A stretch of 64,000 nt of DNA from Sphingorhabdus sp. 109 (GTDB lineage Bacteria; Pseudomonadota; Alphaproteobacteria; Sphingomonadales; Sphingomonadaceae), in assembly GCF_902506555.1 (NCBI RefSeq), contig NZ_LR732707.1, forward strand, positions 1 through 64,000. The letters run 5' to 3'. A program made the translations under genes and the position numbers. Each line of letters opens with the position of its first letter. Positions within the stretch are counted from its first letter, which is position 1. This document shows positions 8,139 to 14,742 of this stretch, one piece after another. The notes under the pieces were generated by a model. The model was not told the DNA's origin, made no database searches, and was given only the letters and a program-made list of their open reading frames with translations.

Positions 8139-8822
8139 ATGCTCACAATCATCGAAAATATTCTGGACGAAAAGCAGGTCCGGGATTTCCGACAGAAGCT
8201 GGAGGCTGCGGAGTGGATCGACGGTGCCGATTCAGCCGGTACGCGCTCGGTCAAGGTGAAGCAGAACCTGCAACTGCCTCGCCAGAATCCGCTGTCGGTC
8301 GAACTGGGCAATGTGATCTTGCGCAAGCTTGGCAACGATCCCCTGTTCATCTCCGCCGCTCTGGCCGAGAAAATCTGGCCGCCGATTTTCAATCTTTATC
8401 AGGATGGCGGCCATTACGGCACGCATAGCGACGCCGCTTTGATGCGCCTTCCCGAAGCCAATATGACCATTCGCAGCGATCTGTCTGCCACCATTTTCCT
8501 CTCCGACCCGGATGAATATGACGGCGGCGAACTGGTGATAGAACAGCAATATGGTGCGCAGCCGGTCAAGCTGGCGGCGGGCGAGATGGTGTTATATCCC
8601 TCCTCCAGTCTGCATCAGGTGATGCCGGTTACCCGGGGCAGACGGATTTGCGCGATCACCTGGATGCAGAGCGCGGTGGCCGATGTCTCGGCGCGGGAGC
8701 TGCTGTTCGACCTCGACCAGTCGATCCAGGCGCTGACCCCAGATCGGCCGCATGACGATCCGGAAATCAACCGTCTGATCCACGTCTATCACAATCTGTT
8801 GCGGCGCTGGGCCGCAGTATGA
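8139..8822 (+). CDS. piuC: Fe(II)/2-oxoglutarate dioxygenase, PiuC/YbiX family
   Basis: A 227-aa PKHD-type hydroxylase. The 2-His-1-Asp iron triad appears as HSD (His96, Asp98) and His159 in the SSLHQVMPVTRG segment, followed by an Arg that should bind 2-oxoglutarate. Homologues are repeatedly encoded next to catecholate-siderophore receptors and are iron-repressed, though their substrate is still unclear. Here the gene sits 61 bases after such a receptor, separated by a hairpin. Its stop overlaps the next start by 4 bases, tying it to the ferric-reductase-like gene. Confidence 0.88.
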   Translation: MLTIIENILDEKQVRDFRQKLEAAEWIDGADSAGTRSVKVKQNLQLPRQNPLSVELGNVILRKLGNDPLFISAALAEKIWPPIFNLYQDGGHYGTHSDAALMRLPEANMTIRSDLSATIFLSDPDEYDGGELVIEQQYGAQPVKLAAGEMVLYPSSSLHQVMPVTRGRRICAITWMQSAVADVSARELLFDLDQSIQALTPDRPHDDPEINRLIHVYHNLLRRWAAV

Positions 8823-9409
8823 AAAATCATGTGATCAAGGGCCTGTTTTGGCTGTTGCTGTCGTTTCCCGCGATTCTGATGGTCCGCTCGTTTTTGCAGG
8901 ACGATGTGCTGGCGATGGACATGCTGCACCCCAGCGGCGAAACGGCGGTGCGACTGATGATCCTGGCCATGTTGCCGGGGCCTTTGTCAGAATTTTTCGG
9001 TCTCAACCGCTTTTTCAAAGGCTGGCTGAAGATCCGGCGCAACCTCGGCGTGGCTGCCTTTGGCTATGCCATGCTCCATCTGATATTCTACATATTCGAC
9101 ATGAACAGCGTTGTTGCGATGCTGGAAGAATTCACGATTCCGGGTATCTGGATGGGTTGGCTGTCGTTGCTGCTGATGCTCCTGCCGGCGCTGATCAGTT
9201 TCGATTTTGCGATGCGCCGGTTGGGGCGGAGCTGGAAAAATATCCAGCGGCTGGTCTATCCTGCGCTGATTATCGGCCTGGTTCACTGGATTCTGCTCGA
9301 CTGGGCGTGGCAGCCAGCAATGGTTCATCTCGCACCGCTCATGATAGTCTGGATTTTACGCTATATTGGCCGGAGACGCCGACACCGCACGCAACGGAGC
9401 ATGACATGA
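8819..9409 (+). CDS. Ferric-reductase-like transmembrane protein (MsrQ-like)
   Basis: A 196-aa integral membrane protein with about six hydrophobic helices, of the ferric-reductase-like domain family (PF01794) that includes the heme b protein MsrQ. Candidate axial histidines are His87 in the GYAMLHLIFY helix and His156 in the GLVHWILL helix, and the RRNLG motif precedes the first. No MsrP partner is encoded nearby; instead it lies between piuC and a periplasmic PepSY protein in an iron-uptake block. Transmembrane electron transfer for iron reduction is therefore a reasonable inference, not a demonstrated role. Confidence 0.75.
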   Translation: MKNHVIKGLFWLLLSFPAILMVRSFLQDDVLAMDMLHPSGETAVRLMILAMLPGPLSEFFGLNRFFKGWLKIRRNLGVAAFGYAMLHLIFYIFDMNSVVAMLEEFTIPGIWMGWLSLLLMLLPALISFDFAMRRLGRSWKNIQRLVYPALIIGLVHWILLDWAWQPAMVHLAPLMIVWILRYIGRRRRHRTQRSMT

Positions 9410-9732
9410 AAAAAATTTCTCGCAAATATACCGCCGCAGCAGCAGTGATTGCCACCATGATGCTGGCGCAACCGGCCTATGCGGATGGCGATATCAAATG
9501 CGATTCCGGCCCGACCAAGGACTGGAAGTCGATCAAGAAGCTGAAGAAAAAAGCCTGGATGGAAGGTTGGGAATTGCTCAAGACGCAGGTCGAGGGTGAC
9601 TGCTATGAAGTCTATGCCCGGACCGATAGCGGACAGGCCATCGAAGCTTTTTTCCATCCGGTAACGCTCAAGAAGCTGGTCGTGTTCCGGCGCGGCACCG
9701 AAATCTATCGCGCGCCGGGTTTCAAGGGCTAG
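9406..9732 (+). CDS. Secreted PepSY-domain protein
   Basis: A 108-aa protein whose ATG at 9406 overlaps the preceding stop by 4 bases. Residues 1-26 form a clear signal peptide (Lys-rich start, Ala-rich core, AYA cleavage site). The rest fits a single PepSY-like domain: basic KKLKKKAWMEGW helix, then strands ending in EAFFHPVTLKKLVVFR. PepSY proteins often accompany ferric-reductase-like membrane proteins. Its position here suggests a periplasmic partner of the upstream gene. The name rests on domain resemblance only. Confidence 0.7.
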   Translation: MKKISRKYTAAAAVIATMMLAQPAYADGDIKCDSGPTKDWKSIKKLKKKAWMEGWELLKTQVEGDCYEVYARTDSGQAIEAFFHPVTLKKLVVFRRGTEIYRAPGFKG

Positions 9733-9770
9733 GGTGCAACAGGCGCGGGCCGATCGCGCCCGCTATATTT

Positions 9771-10553
9771 CTAGCGAAGTTCGACCGCTCGCCCGTAAGC
9801 GGCCTCAAGCGTCTCGCGGATCAGCGCGGAAAATTCGTTCTGGCCGTTTAGCGCGTTAAGCCCGGCGGCCGTGGTGCCACCCTTGCTGGTGACATTGTTG
9901 CGCAATTGCTCGAGCGACAGGTCGGAGTCCAGGGCCAGTTCCAGCGTCCCGCGGACCGTCCCCAGCACCAGATTTCTGGCATCTTCTCCACTGAAACCCA
10001 GCTGTTCGGCGGCGTCGACATAGGCGCGCAAAATCTCGAACACATAGCCGGGACCGCTCCCGGCCACCGCGGTCAGGCGATCCAGCATATCCTCGCTGTC
10101 GACCCAGACGATATCGCCGGAACATGAGGCAAGCTGCTCGATCTGGCTGGATGCCGCTTCCGGTACGGAGCCATGGGCATAGAGGCCGCTGACACCTTTT
10201 CCGATGACGGCGGGCAGGTTCGGCATGATCCGGACAACCGAACGCCCCGGTGCATGGGCGGCCAGCTTCGCCGCCGAATATCCCGCGGCGATCGAGCTGA
10301 TCGTGCCTGACGGTTTCAGCCTTGGCAAATAATCGGGCAGCACGTCGTCGATCAGCTGCGGTTTCAGTGCAACGATGAGATAGTCAAAATGCTGTTCGCC
10401 CAATTCGGCCACCGAACCGACCAGCGTCACGTCGTCCGGCAGATCGGGACCGGCCGGATCGGCCACGGTAAAGTCATGATCTGTGTTGGCGGCCCATGCC
10501 TTGAGCAGCGCACCGCCCATGTTTCCGCATCCTAGGAGCAATATTTTTGTCAA
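9771..10553 (-). CDS. proC: Pyrroline-5-carboxylate reductase
   Basis: A 260-aa enzyme that reduces 1-pyrroline-5-carboxylate to L-proline with NAD(P)H, the last step of proline synthesis. The N-terminal Rossmann motif is GCGNMGGAL, and the C-terminal signature VAGSGPGYVFE plus NVTSKGGTTAAGL are diagnostic of ProC. It is transcribed leftward, head to head with proB, so two of the three enzymes of the pathway share one intergenic region of 184 bases. proA is not in the window. Confidence 0.93.
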   Translation of the reverse strand: MTKILLLGCGNMGGALLKAWAANTDHDFTVADPAGPDLPDDVTLVGSVAELGEQHFDYLIVALKPQLIDDVLPDYLPRLKPSGTISSIAAGYSAAKLAAHAPGRSVVRIMPNLPAVIGKGVSGLYAHGSVPEAASSQIEQLASCSGDIVWVDSEDMLDRLTAVAGSGPGYVFEILRAYVDAAEQLGFSGEDARNLVLGTVRGTLELALDSDLSLEQLRNNVTSKGGTTAAGLNALNGQNEFSALIRETLEAAYGRAVELR

Positions 10554-10737
10554 TTCAATCTCTTGTTTTCAGGTGTCTGGGGGGTCTGCGATATGCTTAG
10601 TATTCAAATTAGATATGTCAACAAATGCTTATATTATGGGGATTCCATGCAAATTTAAATATTTTGATCACTAAATTATTGCACTGGTCAGCTTCAATCC
10701 CTACTTCCATCGCTGAGTAATAAGGGCATCACGTTAC
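10554..10737. promoter_or_regulatory. AT-rich divergent promoter region between proC and proB
   Basis: This 184-base spacer contains an unusually AT-rich core (about 10595-10680), in sharp contrast to the GC-rich genes on both sides. It must hold the promoters of both proC and proB. I could not single out a convincing operator or paired -35/-10 element by eye. Confidence 0.4.
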
Positions 10738-11904
10738 ATGGTTCAAGGCAAAACAATCGTAGTGAAAATCGGCTCCAGTCTGCTTGCCAATGAGCAGAGG
10801 CTCACGCCGCGCTGGGCTGTCATGCACAATCTGCTCGAGGATATCGCCCGGCTGCGGGAAGGTGGCGCGAAAGTCATATTATGTTCGTCCGGATCCGTGG
10901 CGCTGGGCATGAACATGATCGGCGAGCGGCCGGAGACGGCCGGTCTGCGCGACAAGCAGGCGGCAGCAGCCTGTGGCATGCCGCTATTGCTCAATGCCTA
11001 CAAGCAGGTGGCCCACGAATATAGCTTCGAAATAGCGCAGGTACTGGTGACCTTGCGCGATCTGGAAGACCGCAAGCGGTTCCTGAACACCAAGAATACG
11101 GTCGACCGGCTGCTGGATGCCGACATCATGCCGATCATCAACGAGAATGACACGATCACCACGGAAGAAATCCGTGTTGGCGACAATGACCGCCTGTCAG
11201 CGAAAATCGCACAAATGCTGCAGGCGGACGAACTGATCATTCTGACACAGGTTGACGGTCTGTACGACAAGGACCCTTCGGAACCGGGCGCCCGACTGGT
11301 TGAGGAGGTCGCCGATGTTTCGCCCTATCTGGCGGTGACAGAAGGCGTCAGCAGCCTCGGCAGCGGTGGCATGCTGACCAAGATACAGGCGGCCCATATG
11401 GCGCAAAATGCCGGTTGCGACACACGTATTGCCCATGGGGAACACGAACATCCGGTAACTTCGGTTCTGAAAGACGAGAGAAAGCATACGCGTATTCTGG
11501 CCAACGAGCGGCCCGAGTCCGCTTGGGCAAACTGGCTGTCCGACCGTCTGCAAATGGCGGGCAGTATTGTGGTCAACGAAGCGACAGCGGAAGCGTTCAA
11601 ATCCGGACGACGGAATATCGGACGGGAGGATGTCCTGTCCATTCACGGCCCTTATGTCAAAGGCGATGTCATCCATATCTACGGGGAGTCCGGTGACGAG
11701 CTGGCCCGTGGCCTGACAAATTTCTCGTCCGACGAAACCATGGCCCTGGCACGCAATCCGGCTTTGTCAGCCATGCAGCTGCTGGGTTATAAAACCCTGG
11801 GTACGCTGATCACCGACAAGAATATGGTTGTGCTGGATGATCGCCATCTGACGTGGGACCTGCCGGCAGATGAAGTCATGACCGACGTCATCCCGCAGAG
11901 CTAG
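10738..11904 (+). CDS. proB: Glutamate 5-kinase
   Basis: A 388-aa kinase that phosphorylates L-glutamate to open proline synthesis. The amino-acid-kinase domain shows KIGSSLL near the start, the INENDTITTEEIRVGDND motif and a GSGGMLTK segment in place of the common GTGGM. A C-terminal PUA domain (from about residue 285, including RRNIGREDVLSIHGPYVKG) is the usual ProB arrangement. It is slightly longer than the E. coli enzyme. Its end overlaps the convergent MarR gene by 4 bases. Confidence 0.93.
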   Translation: MVQGKTIVVKIGSSLLANEQRLTPRWAVMHNLLEDIARLREGGAKVILCSSGSVALGMNMIGERPETAGLRDKQAAAACGMPLLLNAYKQVAHEYSFEIAQVLVTLRDLEDRKRFLNTKNTVDRLLDADIMPIINENDTITTEEIRVGDNDRLSAKIAQMLQADELIILTQVDGLYDKDPSEPGARLVEEVADVSPYLAVTEGVSSLGSGGMLTKIQAAHMAQNAGCDTRIAHGEHEHPVTSVLKDERKHTRILANERPESAWANWLSDRLQMAGSIVVNEATAEAFKSGRRNIGREDVLSIHGPYVKGDVIHIYGESGDELARGLTNFSSDETMALARNPALSAMQLLGYKTLGTLITDKNMVVLDDRHLTWDLPADEVMTDVIPQS

Positions 11905-12365
11905 ATTTCGCCAATCTCGAGGATCGGGGCGGATTCAATCTGGTTCGCGTCCATCATTACAGCGATGCGCTGAACCGAGGAGATCAGCAGATTCTGCTCC
12001 CACGGTTCCAGTTTCGACAGAGCCACCAGGAAATCTTCCTGCAGCAATTCCGGCGCGTTTTCGATGCATGTGCGGCCCTTGTCGGTCAGTACGATTTCTA
12101 CCGAGCGCCGGTCGTCTTCGCTGCGTTCGCGGATGACCATCCCGGATTTCTCCAGCCGGTCGACGATCGACGTCACCGTGGCATGCGACAGGTGCACCGA
12201 TTTGGCGATGACCGACGGTTTTGCACGCCCGTCCTTTTCCAGCGCCTTTAACAGCAGAAGCTGAGGCGTTGTCTGGCCGGTTTCCCGCTCCAGTTTCTTG
12301 GACTGCAAGTCGATTGCCCGGTTGATCTGCCGCAAGGCGACCAGAAGTGCGTTTGAATTGGACAT
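11901..12365 (-). CDS. MarR-family transcriptional regulator
   Basis: A 154-aa winged-helix protein. The central DNA-binding part reads as PSVIAKSVHLSHATVTSIVDRLEKSGMV followed by the wing RERSEDDRRSVEIVLTDKG, the standard MarR signature with the conserved Asp-Arg pair. Long helices at both ends should form the dimer interface. It is not adjacent to an obvious divergent target: it converges on proB and lies upstream of nothing on its own strand that it clearly controls, so the ligand and regulon are unknown. Confidence 0.88.
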   Translation of the reverse strand: MSNSNALLVALRQINRAIDLQSKKLERETGQTTPQLLLLKALEKDGRAKPSVIAKSVHLSHATVTSIVDRLEKSGMVIRERSEDDRRSVEIVLTDKGRTCIENAPELLQEDFLVALSKLEPWEQNLLISSVQRIAVMMDANQIESAPILEIGEI

Positions 12366-12441
12366 GGGAGGTCTGATACAGATTTTTCCGGCAATCGCCC
12401 AGCATATTGAAAATTTCCTGACCGGCCCGCAAGCGGAACGG

Positions 12442-12867
12442 TCATTGCCAGACGGAAAGGAACCGCGCCTTGTCGTCGACCAGGTCGGCGAGGGTGAAGC
12501 CGTCGAGATGCCGAAGAAAGGCCTCGATGCCGTCGGCTAGTATGTGGCGCAGGCCGCAGACAGGTGTGACCACGCAGTCGCCGTCCCCTGCATCAAAGCA
12601 TTGCACGAAGGCACCATGGTCCTCGAACGTGCGAACGACATGGCCGACATTGATGCGCTCGGCCGGCTGGTGGAGCAACAGGCCGCCGTTCCGCCCCTTC
12701 ACGCTGTCGATGAAGCCTTCTGCCGCCAGCCGCTGCGCCACTTTCATCAGATGGTTTTTCGAAATTCCATATCGCCGGGCGATTTCGGCGATCGAATGGT
12801 GGCCTTCGTGCGCCGCCAGATACATCAATGTGCGCAGCGCATAGTCGGTTTGAACGGACAATCTCAT
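12442..12867 (-). CDS. nsrR: Rrf2-family NO-sensing regulator (NsrR-like)
   Basis: A 141-aa Rrf2 protein with an N-terminal winged helix (SVQTDYALRTLMYLA, ISKNHLMKVAQRL, GRNGG) and three cysteines at 90, 98 and 104 that would hold an Fe-S cluster. E. coli NsrR has Cys at spacing C-x4-C-x5-C; here it is C-x7-C-x5-C, with the conserved TP-x-C and FTLADLV segments kept. It diverges from a globin operon, and NsrR-type palindromes fill the space between, which supports a nitric-oxide-responsive repressor acting on both directions. Confidence 0.82.
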   Translation of the reverse strand: MRLSVQTDYALRTLMYLAAHEGHHSIAEIARRYGISKNHLMKVAQRLAAEGFIDSVKGRNGGLLLHQPAERINVGHVVRTFEDHGAFVQCFDAGDGDCVVTPVCGLRHILADGIEAFLRHLDGFTLADLVDDKARFLSVWQ

Positions 12868-12888
12868 AAAAGATGTATATCATATATT

Positions 12889-12900
12889 GCATTTAAATGC
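12889..12900. promoter_or_regulatory. NsrR-like palindrome (nsrR-proximal)
   Basis: GCATTTAAATGC is a perfect 12-base palindrome equal to the core of NsrR operators, although it lacks the usual central spacer base. It lies 22 bases upstream of the nsrR-like start and on the promoter side of the globin gene, and may serve as an autoregulatory site. Confidence 0.45.
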
Positions 12901-12913
12901 CAAGGGGGGGTAA

Positions 12914-12936
12914 ACGGTGCATATGGAATGCATCTT
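12914..12936. promoter_or_regulatory. NsrR-like operator (globin-proximal)
   Basis: An 11-1-11 inverted repeat. The right half is GAATGCATCTT (10 of 11 matches to the NsrR half-site AAATGCATCTT) and the left half is ACGGTGCATAT (8 of 11 to AAGATGCATTT). It ends 15 bases before the chosen globin start, where it could block transcription. The match was scored by eye against the E. coli consensus. Confidence 0.6.
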
Positions 12937-12951
12937 AAGAAAGTCGAAACG

Positions 12952-13416
12952 ATGACCGAAGCCAGCTATGCGGAACGCGCGAGAGCGAAGAAAATGGCCC
13001 AGGCCCATGCGCTGGAAATTGACGACGCGCTGATCTCCGATCTGGTGGAGACATTCTATCGCGCGATCCGCGATGATGCGCTGCTCGGTCCGATATTTGA
13101 AGCCCATGTTACGGACTGGCCGCCGCATCTCGCCAGGATGGAGGATTTCTGGGCATCGGTCACGCTGGAGTCGGGCCGGTTTCGCGGCAATCCCATGCTC
13201 AAGCATATTGCAATTGGTGGCCTTGATGACCGGCATTTCAACCGCTGGCTGGTGCTGTGGAACAGGACGCTGGACAGCATCGCGCCGAATGATGCGGCCG
13301 CTCAGGTCTTTCGCGAAGCGGCGGAACGGATCGCGGGCAGCCTGCTCACCGGGATCAAGGTTCAGCGGGACGGCCTGGCGGGCGTTTCGCGAGCGAAGGA
13401 GAAGCAATCATGCTGA
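12952..13416 (+). CDS. Group III truncated hemoglobin
   Basis: A 154-aa 2-over-2 globin of the group III (trHbP/Ctb) type. The expected landmarks are Phe35-Tyr36 at B9-B10, the WPPHLARMEDFWASV segment, proximal His85 within NPMLKHI, and HFNRWLVLW with Trp103. Such globins bind O2 and NO and are linked to nitrosative-stress defence. I chose the ATG at 12952 because an AAGAAAG lies about 8 bases upstream and the NsrR-like operator then falls in the leader; an ATG at 12928 would put the operator inside the coding region. The stop overlaps the next small frame. Confidence 0.88.
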   Translation: MTEASYAERARAKKMAQAHALEIDDALISDLVETFYRAIRDDALLGPIFEAHVTDWPPHLARMEDFWASVTLESGRFRGNPMLKHIAIGGLDDRHFNRWLVLWNRTLDSIAPNDAAAQVFREAAERIAGSLLTGIKVQRDGLAGVSRAKEKQSC

Positions 13417-13544
13417 TGGATTTTGAAAGCGCAACCGGACAGGCGGGCAGCGCGGAAATCAACGCGGGCATAGAGACGTCGTCCCTACCGGTTTTGCCAA
13501 CGGTCTTCGCCGGCGCCCTTGCCGTCATCCGGGGGCTGGCCTGA
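13410..13544 (+). CDS. 44-aa small ORF coupled between globin and DUF1971 genes
   Basis: The ATG at 13410 lies inside the last codons of the globin gene, preceded by GAAGGAGAAG, a strong Shine-Dalgarno. The stop TGA at 13542 overlaps the next ATG by one base. The product begins MLMDFESATG and ends with a mildly hydrophobic, Ala/Leu/Val-rich segment (LPVLPTVFAGALAVIRGLA) that could be a membrane-associating helix. I do not recognise it. Tight coupling on both sides and the strong ribosome-binding site argue that it is translated. Confidence 0.55.
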   Translation: MLMDFESATGQAGSAEINAGIETSSLPVLPTVFAGALAVIRGLA

Positions 13545-13852
13545 TGGACGGCGGACCGGCGGCCGCGGTCCCTTATGGCGCTTCTCCGATATTCGACGAG
13601 AATAGCCTGCCGGACAAGCTGCGCAACGAGCATAGCACCAAGCAGGGGACATGGGGCCTGTTGCGGGTGCTGGAAGGGGCGGTCGAACTGGTTTTCGTCG
13701 ATCCGCCCTCGCGGCACGTGGTTACCGTCGACAAGCCCGCACCGATCCCGCCTGGAGAGCCGCATTTTGTCCGGCTGTCCGGGCCGGTGAAAATGCAGGT
13801 GGAATTCTACCGGGAACATCCCTTGCCCGAGCGAAACCGGTCCGTGCGATAA
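13544..13852 (+). CDS. DUF1971 / YeaR-like cupin-fold protein
   Basis: A 102-aa protein covering the DUF1971 domain (PF09313): SPIFDENSLPDKLRNEHSTK, GTWGLLRVLEG, then PGEPHFVRL and a final strand with VEFYRE. E. coli YeaR belongs here and is induced by nitrate and nitric oxide; the biochemical role is unknown. Its place as third gene of an apparently NsrR-controlled operon behind a globin fits that regulation. Its start overlaps the previous stop by one base (TGATG). Confidence 0.8.
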   Translation: MDGGPAAAVPYGASPIFDENSLPDKLRNEHSTKQGTWGLLRVLEGAVELVFVDPPSRHVVTVDKPAPIPPGEPHFVRLSGPVKMQVEFYREHPLPERNRSVR

Positions 13853-14605
13853 TCAGCCGCCGGCCTCGGCGTCGGCGCGCTTGACCTGCTTGTGGTCGTC
13901 CTCGATCAGGCCGCGCTTCCAGTAGCTTGAAATATAGAGGCGGTCCGGCCCAAACCCCTGCTCGACGCGCAGAAATTGACGCAGCAGCTTCATCGCCTCG
14001 AATTCGCAGGCAACCCAGGCGTAGGCCAGCTCCTCCACCGCCGGCAATTGCCGCGCGGCATCGGCTAGCAGCGCGGGATGCGCGCCCAGTTCGGCGTCGA
14101 CCAGCCAGTGGACCGTCACGCCGTCAGGCTTGGCCAGAGTCTGCTTGTCTTCTTCGTCGCGGACAAGCAGGATTGCATCTCCGGTCGCATCGGCGGGCAG
14201 ACCTTCCAGATTCACCGATATGGCTGGCAGCGCCGTCATGTCGCCGACCAGCAGAAACGGTCCGCGCCCTGTCGGCAACGGCTTGGCATCGCCGGGACCG
14301 CCAAGTCTGATCAGGTCGCCCGCCTGCGCCTCGAGGGCCCAGCTTGTCGCAGGCCCGGAATCCCCATCCGGTCCGTGCAGGGCAAAATCGATCGCTATTC
14401 CTGTTTCCGATTGGCTGCGGATGCTATAAGTCCGCATCAGGGGGCGGCCGCCGCCGGCGTCGGGCAGCATCAGCTTGACATAGCCGCCGCTCCGCTCGGC
14501 CGGAAATCCGGCCAGCCCGTCGCCGCCCAGTATCACCCGGTGCATATTGGGGGTGAGGCGCATGCTGTCGATTACCTTCAATATTCTCGGTTCGGGTCGT
14601 GCCAT
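13853..14605 (-). CDS. Siderophore-interacting FAD-binding protein
   Basis: A 250-aa flavoprotein of the ViuB/YqjH type, which reduces ferric siderophores in the cytoplasm. It has an FAD-binding barrel with the RTYSIRS motif and a C-terminal SIP domain with AWVACEFEAMKLLRQFLR and the closing YWKRGLIEDDHK segment typical of the family. It ends one base after the convergent DUF1971 gene with no visible terminator between. A 10-base G run (C run on the coding strand) lies 25-34 bases before its start. Confidence 0.87.
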   Translation of the reverse strand: MARPEPRILKVIDSMRLTPNMHRVILGGDGLAGFPAERSGGYVKLMLPDAGGGRPLMRTYSIRSQSETGIAIDFALHGPDGDSGPATSWALEAQAGDLIRLGGPGDAKPLPTGRGPFLLVGDMTALPAISVNLEGLPADATGDAILLVRDEEDKQTLAKPDGVTVHWLVDAELGAHPALLADAARQLPAVEELAYAWVACEFEAMKLLRQFLRVEQGFGPDRLYISSYWKRGLIEDDHKQVKRADAEAGG

Positions 14606-14742
14606 ATTGTCATGTTCCGTTGCTTCTCTGGGGGGGGGGTATATTTTGGTTCACCGGGAAAGGCGGCATCGGGGAAGGGGCCGGTACCCGTTACGCCATT
14701 GGCCGTTTCTCCCGCAAAACGCCCGGCATCGCGCCGCTACCG

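Noticed and set aside
13410-13544. The 44-aa frame as a frameshifted N-terminus of the DUF1971 protein
   Set aside because: The DUF1971 domain is already complete from its own ATG, and the small frame shows no resemblance to that family.
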